Part shown: positions 47,274-57,110 of the stretch, piece after piece | Layout of the letters: the number at the start of each line of letters is the position of its first letter | Numbering within the stretch: the first letter of the stretch is position 1 | Position numbers and translations under genes: made by a program | DNA from: Oscillospiraceae bacterium | GTDB taxonomy: Bacteria > Bacillota > Clostridia > Oscillospirales > Acutalibacteraceae | NCBI GenBank assembly: GCA_015066105.1 | Contig: SVOY01000006.1 | Coordinates: 1 to 64,000, forward strand | Length of the DNA: 64,000 bases | Direction of reading: 5' to 3' | Notes under the pieces: model-generated | Told to the model about the DNA's origin: nothing | The model's input: the letters and a program-made list of their open reading frames with translations, nothing else | The model's database searches: none

Positions 47274-49046
47274 ATGGAACCCATTAAAGTAGATTTTACA
47301 GGTAACGGCGGCAACGGCAAGGGTAACGGCAAAAATGCTTACCTTGTGCCCTCAAAGGCCGGACTCAGAATGCTTATAAGCATTATCGGAACAATCATCG
47401 GCGGAGCAATAGCATATTACTTTATGCTTCCTCCCCTTAATTTCAAAAGCACCGATACCTATATGTTCATAGGCACCGTCATTGCTATTTTCATTGCATT
47501 GCTTTTTGTTACAAGCTCTGCATACGCAAAGCCCGAATACACTCCGTATGTAAGAAAAAAGTCAATCATTCCCCTTGCCCTTGCGGCTGTGCTTGTTGTG
47601 GTTGTGGGCATCGGCTTTGTGGTTTCCTCTGTTTTCTTCAGAGCCAAGACCTACAGCAACATTATTGATGTTGATGAAAGCAAGAGCTTTGCAAGCGATA
47701 TCGCTGAGGCGGATTTCTCAAATGTTCCCGTTCTTGACAACGATTCGGCAAAGGCACTTGCAAACCGTACCCTCGGTGACCTTGCGGCAATCGGCAAGGT
47801 TTCGCAGTTTGAAATTTCAACCGCCTTCACACAGATTAACTATAAGAACAATCCCGTCAAGCTTACAACTCTTGCTTACGGCGACGTTTTCAAATGGCTC
47901 AAAAACACAAAAAGCGGTCTTCCCGGCTATGTTGTTGTAAATATGGTTACGCAGAAGGCTGAGCTTGTTACTCTCCCCGAGGGAGAATATATAAGGTATG
48001 CAACAACCGAACACTTCGGCAAGTATCTTATGCGTCACGTACGCTTCAGCTACCCTACCCATATTTTTGACACTCCCCGCTTTGAAATTGACGAAAACGG
48101 CAGACCCTACTGGCTTTGCACCGTGCTTGACAAGACAATCGGTCTTTTCGGCGGTACAGATGTAAAGGGTGTTGTTATTGTTGATGCCATCACCGGTGAA
48201 ATGACAGAGTATACCGTTGACGAGGTTAAGACAAGCAAGGAGCTTCAGTGGATTGACGGTATTTACTCCGAGGCGCTTCTCGTTGAGCAGTTTAACTACT
48301 ACGGCCGCTACAAGAACGGCTTCATCAACTCCGTTCTCGGCCAGGAGGGCGTAAGGGTTGCAACCGAAGGAACAAACTTCATTGCAAAGGATGATGACGT
48401 TTACGCTTACACAGGTGTAACCTCAGCAGGTAACGACCAGGCTATCATCGGCTTCGTTCTTATGAATATGAGAACAAAGGCGGCAAACTTCTATGAGGTT
48501 TCCGGCGCAAAGGAAATGTCGGCACAGTCCTCCGCACAGGGTGAGGTGCAGGACTACAAGTATAAGGCAACCTTCCCCATTCTCCTTAACATCAGCGGCG
48601 AGCCCACCTACTTTATGTCACTTAAGGACAGCGACAACCTTGTTAAGCGTTACGCAATGGTTAACGTTGAAAACTATCAGGTTGTTTCAACGGGCACAAC
48701 CATTGCCGAATGTACAAAGGATTATGTTGATACCTTAAAGCAGAATAACATCAAGATTGATGTTGACATTGACGAAATTGAAAACGCAACAAACAGCACC
48801 GAGCAGGCGGATAAGCCCGAGACAGTGCTTGAAAAGAAGAAGGGCGTAATCGACGATATCCGTACAGCCGTAATTGACGGCAACAGCGTTTACTATATCA
48901 GCCTTGAGGGTGACGGCAGATACTTCTCGGTAAAGGCAAGTGATGCAGAGGGTGTTGTAATCCTCAATGAGGGCGACACCGTTACCGTAAGCTATGATAA
49001 GGCAAAGGCAGACAACAAAATTATTGAGGCAGACAGTATAAAATAA
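47274..49046 (+). CDS. Large membrane-anchored protein of unknown function
   Basis: 590 residues. A Gly/Asn-rich N-terminal tail (about 10-21) is followed by three hydrophobic helices (about 32-52, 63-84 and 100-122) and an outward-facing domain of about 460 residues. That domain shows conserved-looking stretches such as RFEIDENGRPYWLCTVLDKT, GVVIVDAITGEM and ATFPILLNISGEPTY. It may contain repeated PepSY-like or beta-sandwich units; I cannot name the family. The tail (about 530-590) resembles a small OB-like beta-domain. It is followed by zapA and a U32 protein on the same strand. Confidence 0.7.
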   Translation: MEPIKVDFTGNGGNGKGNGKNAYLVPSKAGLRMLISIIGTIIGGAIAYYFMLPPLNFKSTDTYMFIGTVIAIFIALLFVTSSAYAKPEYTPYVRKKSIIPLALAAVLVVVVGIGFVVSSVFFRAKTYSNIIDVDESKSFASDIAEADFSNVPVLDNDSAKALANRTLGDLAAIGKVSQFEISTAFTQINYKNNPVKLTTLAYGDVFKWLKNTKSGLPGYVVVNMVTQKAELVTLPEGEYIRYATTEHFGKYLMRHVRFSYPTHIFDTPRFEIDENGRPYWLCTVLDKTIGLFGGTDVKGVVIVDAITGEMTEYTVDEVKTSKELQWIDGIYSEALLVEQFNYYGRYKNGFINSVLGQEGVRVATEGTNFIAKDDDVYAYTGVTSAGNDQAIIGFVLMNMRTKAANFYEVSGAKEMSAQSSAQGEVQDYKYKATFPILLNISGEPTYFMSLKDSDNLVKRYAMVNVENYQVVSTGTTIAECTKDYVDTLKQNNIKIDVDIDEIENATNSTEQADKPETVLEKKKGVIDDIRTAVIDGNSVYYISLEGDGRYFSVKASDAEGVVILNEGDTVTVSYDKAKADNKIIEADSIK

Positions 49047-49082
49047 AGGATAAGACAAATCACTGAGAAAGGGTGATAATTC

Positions 49083-49469
49083 ATGGCAGCTAACAAAGTA
49101 AAACTTACAATCGTGGGCTCAGACTATTCAATTCTTGCAGAGGATGACCCGAGATATGTTCAGCTTCTCGGTAAGGAGCTTGACACAAAAATGGCAGGCA
49201 TTATGAAGGTCAACAACAGACTTTCCGTAACTCAGGCGGCAGTTCTTGCTGCTCTGGATTACGCTGACGAAAGCAAAAAGGCAACAGCTACCGCTGACAG
49301 ACTCCGCGAGCAGATTAAGGATTATCTTGACGATGCCTCTGCGGCAAAGAGCAAGGCAGACCTTGCAAGACACGACAGCGAAAGGCTTAAGAAGGAAGCT
49401 GAGACCCTTAAGGCTGAAAACGAGAGACTGCACAAGGAGCTTGAGGCAGTGCTCAAAAGACTCGGCTGA
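49083..49469 (+). CDS. zapA: Cell division protein ZapA
   Basis: 128 residues. The N-terminal domain (KVKLTIVGSDYSILAEDDPRYVQLLGKELD) is the ZapA FtsZ-binding fold, and a long coiled coil (about 65-125) follows. ZapA bundles FtsZ filaments at midcell. The stop codon overlaps the start of the U32 gene (TGATG), so the two are translationally coupled, a pairing seen in many Firmicutes. Confidence 0.9.
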   Translation: MAANKVKLTIVGSDYSILAEDDPRYVQLLGKELDTKMAGIMKVNNRLSVTQAAVLAALDYADESKKATATADRLREQIKDYLDDASAAKSKADLARHDSERLKKEAETLKAENERLHKELEAVLKRLG

Positions 49470-51556
49470 TGAAAATGAAAAACAAAATTGAAATTCTTGC
49501 GCCCGCGGGCTCCTTTGAGTCCGTTGTGGCTGCCGTGCGCTGTAAGGCCGACGCAGTGTATATGGGTGCCAAGGCCTTCAACGCCCGTATTAAGGCGGAT
49601 AACTTTGAGGGTGACCTTCTCAGTGAGGCTGTGCAGCTTTGTCACGCCCACGGCATGAAGGTTCACGTAACAATGAACACACTTATAAGCGACGGTGAAA
49701 TATCCGCCGCTTTAGATGTTTTGAAAGAGGTTTGCGCCTCGGGTGCGGATGCGGTTATATTGCAGGATGTGGGCTTTGCCTCGCTTGTGAAAGAGGCCTG
49801 CCCCGACCTTGAACGCCACGCCTCAACACAGATGTCGGTGCAGACCGTTGCCGGTGTGAAGCTGCTTGAAGAAGCGGGCTTTAAACGGGTCGTTCTCCCG
49901 AGGGAGATGAACAAGGCGGAGATTAAAAAAATCAAGGACAGCACCGACCTTGAAATTGAAATGTTTGTCCACGGCGCGCATTGTATGTCTGTTTCGGGTC
50001 AGTGCTATATGAGCAGTATGTTCGGCGGCAGAAGCGGCAACAGAGGCCTTTGCGCTCAGCCCTGCCGTTTGCCCTTTGCGGCAAAAAACGGAACGGGCTT
50101 TGACCTGAGCTTAAAGGATTTGTCCCTTGCTCATAAGCTTGATGAGATTAAGGCGCTCGGCATTGACTCGGTTAAAATTGAAGGCAGGATGAAGCGCCCC
50201 GAATACGTTGCGGCGGCGGTCACTGCGATACGTCAGAGCCGTGACGGCGAGGACAACGGAGAGATGCTTAAAAAGCTCAGAGGGGTATTTTCACGCTCGG
50301 GCTTTACTGACGGATATTTTGAAAACAACCGTGGCAGAGATATGTTCGGCATAAGGCAGAAGGAGGATGTAACCTCCGCCACCAACGAGCTTTTGAAGGA
50401 CCTTGCAAGGCTCTATGAAAAGGAGTCGCCGCGCTTCGGTGTCGATTTTTATCTGAGTGTTACCGAGGGTGAAAGGGTAAGCCTTTCGGCGGCCTCTGAG
50501 GGCAAAAGAGTTTTTGTTGAGGCTGATGCTGTTCCCGAAAAGGCACTCAACAGACCGCTCACAAAAGAGGGACTTGCGGAAAGACTTTCAAAATGCGGCG
50601 GCACACAGTTTTACGCCGGAAAAATTGAAATTGACCTTGATGAGGGCCTGATTGTGCCCGCAAGCGTCATAAATGAGCTGAGAAGAAGAGCCCTTGAGGA
50701 GCTTGAAAATAAGCTCAAAGCTGTAAAGGTAAAGAGCTTTACGGATATAAGCGGAAAAATTAAAAACGTCGAGCTTACGGCACCGCCGAAAAGGCTTGAG
50801 GGTAAGCCGAAATTCAACATCAGAGTGGCTTCAATAAGTCAGATTCCCGACAATCTTGAAAATGTGGAAAACTTATACATTCCGCTTATGACTGCGGAAA
50901 ACTCGGTGGAAAAGGTTAAAAACCTGCCCGTTTCTGTAGGAATTGAGGTGCCGAGAGGCATTTTCGGCGCAGAAGAGCTTGTAGAAAAAAGGCTTGCAAT
51001 GTTTAAAACTCACGGCTTTAAAGTGGCATATTGCTCAACCCTTGATGCCGTTGCCATTGCGAAAAAAGCGGGTTTTGAAATTCACGGCGGCTTTTCTCTC
51101 AACGTGTTCAACAGCCATTCGGTGCGTTTTTTTGAGTCGCTTGGTGTAAAGGTTTTAACCTTGTCGCCTGAGCTTACTCTTTCACAGCTTGAAAAAATCA
51201 CCTCGGCGGCTGAGAGGGGCATAATCGCCTACGGCAGACTGCCGCTTATGCTTACAAGAAACTGTCCTGTCAGAAACGGAACGGACTGTGAGACCTGCAA
51301 GGGCAGGGGATTACTCACCGACAGAATGAATAAAAGCTTCCCCGTTGTATGCTACTTTGGCTGCAGTGAGGTGCTTAACAGTCAGCCGATTTATATGGCG
51401 GACAGACTGCACGAAATCAGGAATGTCGATTTTCTCACCCTTTATTTTACGCGTGAAAAAAAGGAAATCGCCGAAGCAATTCTTGATGCCTATCGCAAGG
51501 GCAAGGCCGTCAGAGGCGACTACACAAGAGGCCTTTATTACCGCGGCGCGGAGTGA
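49469..51556 (+). CDS. U32-family protein (RlhA/peptidase U32-like)
   Basis: 695 residues. The N-terminal U32 domain carries EILAPAGS...DAVYMGAKAFNAR, FVHGAHCMSVSGQCYMS and GGRSGNRGLCAQPCR, whose Cys residues fit an Fe-S or metal site. A DUF3656-like middle part and a C-terminal region with CPVRNG...CETCKGRG follow. Relatives include RlhA, which hydroxylates C2501 of 23S rRNA, TrhP, which hydroxylates tRNA U34, and collagenase-like peptidases. An RNA hydroxylase role is more likely for this long form. Translationally coupled to zapA. Confidence 0.85.
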   Translation: MKMKNKIEILAPAGSFESVVAAVRCKADAVYMGAKAFNARIKADNFEGDLLSEAVQLCHAHGMKVHVTMNTLISDGEISAALDVLKEVCASGADAVILQDVGFASLVKEACPDLERHASTQMSVQTVAGVKLLEEAGFKRVVLPREMNKAEIKKIKDSTDLEIEMFVHGAHCMSVSGQCYMSSMFGGRSGNRGLCAQPCRLPFAAKNGTGFDLSLKDLSLAHKLDEIKALGIDSVKIEGRMKRPEYVAAAVTAIRQSRDGEDNGEMLKKLRGVFSRSGFTDGYFENNRGRDMFGIRQKEDVTSATNELLKDLARLYEKESPRFGVDFYLSVTEGERVSLSAASEGKRVFVEADAVPEKALNRPLTKEGLAERLSKCGGTQFYAGKIEIDLDEGLIVPASVINELRRRALEELENKLKAVKVKSFTDISGKIKNVELTAPPKRLEGKPKFNIRVASISQIPDNLENVENLYIPLMTAENSVEKVKNLPVSVGIEVPRGIFGAEELVEKRLAMFKTHGFKVAYCSTLDAVAIAKKAGFEIHGGFSLNVFNSHSVRFFESLGVKVLTLSPELTLSQLEKITSAAERGIIAYGRLPLMLTRNCPVRNGTDCETCKGRGLLTDRMNKSFPVVCYFGCSEVLNSQPIYMADRLHEIRNVDFLTLYFTREKKEIAEAILDAYRKGKAVRGDYTRGLYYRGAE

Positions 51557-51592
51557 TTAGTAGTCAGTAGTCAGTAGTCAGTAGGCAGGGTG
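51557..51592. repeat. AGTAGTCAGT tandem repeat, copy 1
   Basis: Four units of TAGTCAG/TAGGCAG just after the U32 stop codon. Related clusters occur at 52143-52172, 52397-52428 and, inverted and short, at 54228-54248. Confidence 0.75.
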
Positions 51593-51642
51593 CCTTCGGC
51601 ATTATCGGATAAAGAAAACAAAAAAAGAACAGGAGAAATAAA

Positions 51643-52140
51643 ATGGCAAAGAGAGAAGATTACTTATCGTGGGACGAATACTTTATGGGTATTGCGGTGC
51701 TTTCGTCCTACAGAAGCAAGGACCCCAACACACAGGTAGGTGCCTGCATTGTAAACGAAAACAACAGAATTATGTCAATGGGCTATAACGGCTTCCCTGC
51801 AGGCTGTGACGATGATGAGTTCCCCTGGGAGAGAGAGGGCGACAGCTACGACACAAAGTACCCCTATGTGTGCCACGCTGAGCTTAACGCCATACTCAAC
51901 AACCGCGGTGCAAACCTTGAGGGCTGTCGCATTTATGTTGCACTTTTCCCCTGCAACGAGTGCGCAAAGGCAATTATCCAGAGCGGTATAAAGGAGGTTG
52001 TTTACCTTTCAAACAAGTATGAAACAACCACCACCGTGCGAGCTTCAAGAAGAATGTTTGAGGCGGCAGGTGTTAAGCTTACAAAGCTTACACCCAAGCG
52101 TGACAGCATCACTCTGAGCCTTGACCCGAGCAAGGTGTAA
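51643..52140 (+). CDS. dCMP deaminase (ComEB family)
   Basis: 165 residues. Zinc motifs HAE (78-80) and PCNEC (103-107) identify the cytidine/deoxycytidylate deaminase family. Length and WDEYFMGIAVLSSYRSKDPNTQVG are characteristic of dCMP deaminases, which supply dUMP for thymidylate synthesis. GGAG site upstream. It is separated from the U32 gene by a tandem repeat and followed by another. Confidence 0.92.
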   Translation: MAKREDYLSWDEYFMGIAVLSSYRSKDPNTQVGACIVNENNRIMSMGYNGFPAGCDDDEFPWEREGDSYDTKYPYVCHAELNAILNNRGANLEGCRIYVALFPCNECAKAIIQSGIKEVVYLSNKYETTTTVRASRRMFEAAGVKLTKLTPKRDSITLSLDPSKV

Positions 52141-52142
52141 AC

Positions 52143-52172
52143 AGTAGTCAGTAGTAAGTAGTAAGTAGTAAG
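52143..52172. repeat. AGTAGTCAGT tandem repeat, copy 2
   Basis: Five units of AGTAGT(C/A)AGT just after the deaminase stop, followed immediately by a terminator. Confidence 0.75.
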
Positions 52173-52173
52173 G

Positions 52174-52202
52174 AAACCGCCCGATTCCGGGCGGTTTTTT
52201 TC
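52174..52202 (+). terminator. Terminator of the dCMP deaminase gene
   Basis: AAACCGCCCG/CGGGCGGTTT stem with T-tract. Confidence 0.85.
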
Positions 52203-52261
52203 AAAAATTTGCTTTTAATTTTTAAGCTTAGGTTTTCGTAAAATAAGTAAGGGTGAATAAA

Positions 52262-52408
52262 ATGAAAAGCAACGAAAAGGACCCGTACAACTTTGAAAAA
52301 ACGGGCGACTTTATCCGCGAGTACAATCTGAAGACCAACGGCAAAAAGGAGCACAAGGGTAAGATCTATCAGAAAGGGCCGAGGGCCGAGGATAAAAGTA
52401 GTCAGTAG
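52262..52408 (+). CDS. Small conserved-looking basic protein (48 residues)
   Basis: ATG 52262 after GGGTG, encoding MKSNEKDPYNFEKTGD... with the last residues KSSQ and the stop contributed by the third tandem repeat (52397-52428). The composition (Lys, Glu, Asn, Gly) and codon usage look like a real short protein with no membrane segment. Function unknown. Its original C-terminus has probably been replaced by the repeat. Confidence 0.55.
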   Translation: MKSNEKDPYNFEKTGDFIREYNLKTNGKKEHKGKIYQKGPRAEDKSSQ

Positions 52409-52428
52409 GCAGTAGTCAGTAGGCAGGA
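52397..52428. repeat. AGTAGTCAGT tandem repeat, copy 3
   Basis: Four units (AGTAGTCAGTAGGCAG twice) overlapping the end of the small ORF and abutting a terminator. Confidence 0.75.
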
Positions 52429-52429
52429 A

Positions 52430-52457
52430 ACCCGCCCCGATTTCGGGGCGGGTTTGG
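52430..52457. terminator. Bidirectional terminator
   Basis: AAACCCGCCCCGA/CGGGGCGGGTTT stem between the small ORF (plus) and the membrane-protein gene (minus). Confidence 0.75.
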
Positions 52458-52459
52458 CG

Positions 52460-53236
52460 TTATATTCTTTTTTTACTGTGCTTAAAAACAGCGGTTATAT
52501 ATTCGTTTGAAAAATATGAAGCCTTACCCTTGAAAATACCCTCAGGCATATTATCACAGGGAAGAAATGCTTTTTCAACCTTTTGCTCTGCTTTTGCCTT
52601 GGCTTTGCTTTTAGCTTTTTTCAGTGCTTCTTCAAGAAAGCATTTCCGGATGAATAAGCCTGCAGCTGAAACCAAGCCGTAAATCAATACGGCGGTACCG
52701 AAGCCGGTGAAAACACACAAAAGGATAAAAACAACAAGTGCCACGGCACCGAGAATAAGTGCGGCAACTATATCGTCAAAGGTGTTTTTTGCTTTGATAA
52801 GCTTACCTGCAATTCCTGCGCCCTGCAAAATAACTGCTTCGTTTTTGTCGCTTCTGGCAAGCTTTTCTTTTATCTCTGCCTCATCCTTCACGGTATAATG
52901 AGGTGCAGAAAATGAACAAGCCGTACTGTGGGGATAAATGCGCGTGTAGCTTTCAAGGTTGTTGCCGTGGGCGGTTTCCTTATAAAACCTTATAGTGCAG
53001 TTATCCGTGAGAGTGACCGTATAAGCCGACACGGCAAAAAAGCGGTGAAAGCACCTTAAGCCCAGTGTGCTTGTGACAGGCTCTGAGCGGTATTTTTCGT
53101 TTGCATATACTTTAAGGGTAACTGTTGAGGCATGAGCTTCAACATATTTTCCCGTGTCGGGGATAAGGGTGATTTGCATATTGTCAAGCTCTATTATTAT
53201 GCTTTTATCACTTTCGTTTTTCAGAAAAATCTGCAT
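52460..53236 (-). CDS. Hypothetical membrane protein, paralogue A
   Basis: 258 residues. An N-terminal beta-rich soluble half (1-130) begins MQIFLKNESDKSII and contains LRCFHRFFAVS. A charged helical stretch (KDEAEIKEKLA) leads to two membrane helices (about 155-200). The Lys/Ala-rich cytoplasmic helix KKAKSKAKAKAEQKVEKAF and a C-terminal CDNMPEGIFKGKASYFSNEYI complete it. It is a diverged tandem duplicate of the next gene, 12 bp away. Unknown family. AGGAG precedes the ATG. Confidence 0.65.
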   Translation of the reverse strand: MQIFLKNESDKSIIIELDNMQITLIPDTGKYVEAHASTVTLKVYANEKYRSEPVTSTLGLRCFHRFFAVSAYTVTLTDNCTIRFYKETAHGNNLESYTRIYPHSTACSFSAPHYTVKDEAEIKEKLARSDKNEAVILQGAGIAGKLIKAKNTFDDIVAALILGAVALVVFILLCVFTGFGTAVLIYGLVSAAGLFIRKCFLEEALKKAKSKAKAKAEQKVEKAFLPCDNMPEGIFKGKASYFSNEYITAVFKHSKKRI

Positions 53237-53248
53237 TTTATTCTCCTG

Positions 53249-54058
53249 TTATATGTTTTTGTTGCTGTATTTGAAAACGGCACTTATATAATTCGGGTCA
53301 AAGAAGGAGCTTCTGTCCTTAAAAAGCTCCGTGGGCATATCCTTGCAGTATACATAATTTGCTTCAAATTTTTCATTTGCCTTGTCAACTGCTTTGTCAA
53401 ACAGTCGGCTGCTGAAGAATTTATCGGCGGTTTTGCCTATGCGGTTTATGAGCTTCTGAATTGCTTTTGAAATAAGAAACAGCATAAGGCCGATAACCGC
53501 AAGGGTTATAACTGCCGTCTTAAGTGAAAAATTCTGATATATTGCTATGAAAACAAGAGCAGCTATACCGATTGAGAGGATTATCATAACCGCATTGCTT
53601 ATTATAGTGCCTATGTTATCTGCCTTGACTATTAAATCCGCCCGTTTTTCCGCTTTTGCTTCAAGGGCCTCGTTGGCTTTAAAATTTTCTTTAATCTCTG
53701 CTTCGTTTTTGAGCGTATAAATCGGCTCGGGCAGGGTGATGCCTCTGCAATAGGGTGAAACCCTTTGATAGCTTTCAAAGTGGTCGCCCTTTTTCGTTTC
53801 AACATAAAGCTCGAGGGAGAAATCCTTTTCTGCAGTGAAATCATATTGTGAAACGGTTATAAAGCGGTGAAAGCAGTAATAGCCCATTTTTTCTGCGTGC
53901 TCTTCAGATGAATAGTTATCCTCTGTTGTAAGGCTCAGTGAAACGCGGCCGCAGTCGGCTTCAGCTGTGCCTTCAGCAAACGGATTGAGTGTTATACTCT
54001 GTCCGTTAAGGTTTATGAAAAGAGTTTTACTGCTTTTGTTTTCTAAGAATATACGCAT
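53249..54058 (-). CDS. Hypothetical membrane protein, paralogue B
   Basis: 269 residues from MRIFLENKSSK; the ATG three codons earlier at 54067 lacks the AGGTG spacing. It has the same plan as paralogue A: a beta-rich N-terminal half with YYCFHRFITVSQYDF, a KNEAEIKEN helix, two membrane helices (about 150-200), a charged helix and CKDMPTELFKDRSSFFDPNYISAVFKYS at the end. The shared C-D/K-x-M-P and F-x-x-x-YI-x-AVFK-x-S endings are the best-conserved parts. Unknown function. Confidence 0.65.
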   Translation of the reverse strand: MRIFLENKSSKTLFINLNGQSITLNPFAEGTAEADCGRVSLSLTTEDNYSSEEHAEKMGYYCFHRFITVSQYDFTAEKDFSLELYVETKKGDHFESYQRVSPYCRGITLPEPIYTLKNEAEIKENFKANEALEAKAEKRADLIVKADNIGTIISNAVMIILSIGIAALVFIAIYQNFSLKTAVITLAVIGLMLFLISKAIQKLINRIGKTADKFFSSRLFDKAVDKANEKFEANYVYCKDMPTELFKDRSSFFDPNYISAVFKYSNKNI

Positions 54059-54163
54059 TGCCGTCACCTCGTTAACTGAATTTTATCATTAAGCTATATG
54101 TTTGTCAACAAAGAACAAAAAGGGGCCGTAAAAAAGTGCAGACCGTATAAACCGAGATAAACA

Positions 54164-54203
54164 AAGGGTTTCTTCGGACTTTCAAATCCAAAGAAACCCT
54201 TAA
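54164..54203. terminator. Terminator-like hairpin downstream of secA
   Basis: AAGGGTTTCTT/AAGAAACCCTT stem with a 16-base interior. The T-tract on the minus strand is interrupted. Confidence 0.5.
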
Positions 54204-54239
54204 AATATTCTTTTGACCGAAGGGCATTCTGACTGCTGC

Positions 54240-54375
54240 CTACTGAATCAGCCTTCGGCTGCTCCTCTTGCGGTTCCCAAAATTCATTACGGCTTGGAGC
54301 GCCTATGAATTTTGACCGCTGCGCCATCCCCGCCTCGCTTAATCGTTCGCTGAACGCGCGTCGGCGGCGATGCCC
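54240..54375. repeat. Partial copy of the noncoding repeat overlapping the secA 3' end
   Basis: CTCTTGCGGTTCCCAAAATTC and the following GGCTTGGAGCGCCTATGAAT match the right-hand part of the repeat at 24392-26179. Similarity decays after TCGCT. The segment runs into the last codons of secA. Confidence 0.65.
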
Positions 54376-57110
54376 GGTCTGCCACAGCACTTTTTATACT
54401 TTTTGCCGCTTCCGCAGGGGCAGGGGTCGTTAACGCCGATTTTTTTGCCTTCGTTGCGCTTGGGCCTTGCCTTTTCGCTTCCGTCGCCGCCGGTTGAGGT
54501 TGAGGTTACCTTTGCAACCTCCTCACGCTTGATTTCCTCGTCGGTCTTGAAGCGTACTGCAAGCACGGTTTTGACTGTATCGTCACGGATTGAGGTTGTC
54601 ATCTCGTCAAACATATCGTAGCTCATCTCTCTGAAGGCTACTACAGGGTCCTTCTGACCGTAGGCGAGAAGCCCTACACTGCGTTTGAGCTCGTCCATGG
54701 CGTCAATGTAGTCCATCCACTTCATATCAACATTGCGAAGCAGCATTTCGCGCTCAATGTTACGCATCATTTCCTCGCCGTAAAGCTCCTCACGCTCATC
54801 GTGGAGCTTGTGGGCACGGTCTGTAAGGATTTCAAAGATTTCCTCAGCCTTGTATTTTCTGTCCTCGGTGAAATCGTCTTCCGTTGTCAGCCAGCCCATA
54901 TACTTTTCCTTGAGTGAGGGCAGATGCCACTCATCTGAGGGGATGTTTGCAGGGCAGAAGAACTCTACGGTGTCACCGATTGACTCGTCAATCATTTTGG
55001 TGATAACGGGCTTCATATCCTCGCCCTTGAGCACACGGTCACGCTGAGTATAAATGATTTCTCTCTGACGGTTCATAACGTCGTCAAAGGAGATAACGTG
55101 GCGGCGGGCGGCAAAGTTGTTGCCCTCAACCTTACGCTGAGCACCCTCAACCTGCTTTGAAAGCATACCGTTTTCAATGGGTGTATCCTTGTCAACGGGC
55201 ATACTGTTCATAATTGCAATCATTCTGTCACCGCCGAAAAGTCGCAGAAGGTCGTCCTGCATTGAAAGGAAGAAACGGCTTTCGCCCGGGTCGCCCTGAC
55301 GGCCGCTGCGGCCTCTGAGCTGATTGTCGATTCGCCTTGAATCGTGACGCTCGGTGCCTATGATGTAAAGACCGCCTGCCTGACGGACCTGCTCTGCTTC
55401 CTCTGCAATTTCTTCCTTATACTGTTTTTCGAGGCGCTTAAAGGTTTCGCGTGCCTCAATGATGTCCTCGTTGTCCGTGTCGCCGAAGGCAGTTGCCTCG
55501 CTGATAAGCTCCTCGGAATATTCCATTTTTCTCATCTGGCTCTTGGCAAGGAATTCGGCATTACCGCCGAGCATAATATCGGTGCCTCGGCCCGCCATAT
55601 TGGTTGCGATTGTAACCGCACCAAGCTTACCTGCCTGGGCAACGATTTCCGCTTCCTTATCGTGGTGCTTTGCGTTGAGCACGTTGTGCTTTATGCCGCG
55701 TCTTCTGAGGGCGGCGGAAAGCTTTTCGCTCTTTTCGATTGAAATTGTACCCACAAGCACGGGCTGTCCCTTTTCGTGGCACTCGAGAATCTGCTCGATA
55801 ATAGCGTTGAACTTAAACTGCTCGGTCTGGAAAATAACGTCGTTATTGTCCTTTCTGAGGAGGGGCTTGTTTGTGGGAATTTCAACGGCATCGAGGGAGT
55901 AGATTTCTCTGAACTCGTTAACCTCGGTCATTGCGGTACCCGTCATACCCGAGAGCTTGTCATAAAGGCGGAAATAATTCTGGAAGGTAATGGTTGCGAG
56001 GGTTTTGTTTTCACGGGCAACCTTTACGTTTTCCTTGGCCTCGATAGCCTGATGAAGGCCGTCGTTGTAGCGTCTGCCGAGCATAATACGGCCCGTGAAT
56101 TCGTCAACGATAAGCACCTGACCGTCTTTTACAACATAGTCGATATCCTTTGTCATAACACCGTGAGCCTTGATGGCAATGTTAAGGTGATGGGAAAGGG
56201 TAAGGTTTTCGGGGTCTGAAAGGTTTTCAACGTTGAAAAAGTGTTCAGCCTTCTGAATACCGCTTTTTGTAAGGTTACAGCTTTTTGTTTTTTCGTCAAC
56301 AATGTAGTCTGCGCCGCTTTCGGCTGCAAGGTCCTCAAGGTTGACCTTTGAGTCTGTTTCGGCAATTTTGAGACATCTGAGAGTGCTTACAAAGCTGTTT
56401 GCAACAGAATAAAGCTCAGAGGATTTGCCGCCCATACCCGAAATGATAAGGGGTGTTCTTGCCTCGTCGATAAGGATTGAGTCAACCTCGTCGACAATGG
56501 CATAGTTGTGGCCTCTCTGCACCTTGTTTTCAATGTAAAGCACCATATTGTCACGCAGATAGTCAAAGCCCATCTCGTTGTTGGTGCCGTAGGTAATATC
56601 TGCGGCGTAGGCCTTGCGGCGCTCGTCATTTTCAAGGCCGTTTACAATAAGTCCCACGGTGAGACCGAGGAAGCGGTAAACCTTGCCCATCCATTCGCTG
56701 TCTCGGCGTGCAAGATAGTCATTTACGGTAACAATGTGCACACCCTTGCCTGAAAGCGCGTTAAGGTAGGCGGGGAGAGTGGCAACAAGGGTTTTACCTT
56801 CACCGGTTTTCATTTCTGCAATTCTGCCCTGGTGAAGCACAATACCGCCCATAATCTGCACGGGGAAGTGCTTCATTCCGAGCACACGCCATGAAGCCTC
56901 GCGGCAGACGGCAAATGCCTCGGGGAGAATGCTGTCAAGAGTTTCGCCGTTTTCAAGCCTTTCCTTGAACTCGGGGGTTTTTGCCTTGAGCTCAGCATCA
57001 CTGAGCTTTGCATAGTCCTCCTCGTAGGAAAGAACCTTCTGAACAAGAGGCTTTACTCTTTTGATTTCCTTTGCGGAGTAATCTCCGAAAAGCTTTTTGA
57101 GAAAGCTCAT
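54339..57110 (-). CDS. secA: Preprotein translocase ATPase SecA
   Basis: 923 residues. The DEAD-like motor shows [11 protein letters not shown] (Walker A, about 100), [12 protein letters not shown] (Walker B) and [11 protein letters not shown]. The C-terminal zinc motif [13 protein letters not shown], which binds SecB or ribosomes, is intact. SecA drives Sec-dependent export through SecYEG. The last dozen residues ([11 protein letters not shown]) lie where the noncoding repeat overlaps and look replaced. Single gene with its own upstream region; the opposite-strand frames are shadows. Confidence 0.95.
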   Translation of the reverse strand: MSFLKKLFGDYSAKEIKRVKPLVQKVLSYEEDYAKLSDAELKAKTPEFKERLENGETLDSILPEAFAVCREASWRVLGMKHFPVQIMGGIVLHQGRIAEMKTGEGKTLVATLPAYLNALSGKGVHIVTVNDYLARRDSEWMGKVYRFLGLTVGLIVNGLENDERRKAYAADITYGTNNEMGFDYLRDNMVLYIENKVQRGHNYAIVDEVDSILIDEARTPLIISGMGGKSSELYSVANSFVSTLRCLKIAETDSKVNLEDLAAESGADYIVDEKTKSCNLTKSGIQKAEHFFNVENLSDPENLTLSHHLNIAIKAHGVMTKDIDYVVKDGQVLIVDEFTGRIMLGRRYNDGLHQAIEAKENVKVARENKTLATITFQNYFRLYDKLSGMTGTAMTEVNEFREIYSLDAVEIPTNKPLLRKDNNDVIFQTEQFKFNAIIEQILECHEKGQPVLVGTISIEKSEKLSAALRRRGIKHNVLNAKHHDKEAEIVAQAGKLGAVTIATNMAGRGTDIMLGGNAEFLAKSQMRKMEYSEELISEATAFGDTDNEDIIEARETFKRLEKQYKEEIAEEAEQVRQAGGLYIIGTERHDSRRIDNQLRGRSGRQGDPGESRFFLSMQDDLLRLFGGDRMIAIMNSMPVDKDTPIENGMLSKQVEGAQRKVEGNNFAARRHVISFDDVMNRQREIIYTQRDRVLKGEDMKPVITKMIDESIGDTVEFFCPANIPSDEWHLPSLKEKYMGWLTTEDDFTEDRKYKAEEIFEILTDRAHKLHDEREELYGEEMMRNIEREMLLRNVDMKWMDYIDAMDELKRSVGLLAYGQKDPVVAFREMSYDMFDEMTTSIRDDTVKTVLAVRFKTDEEIKREEVAKVTSTSTGGDGSEKARPKRNEGKKIGVNDPCPCGSGKKYKKCCGRPGIAADARSAND

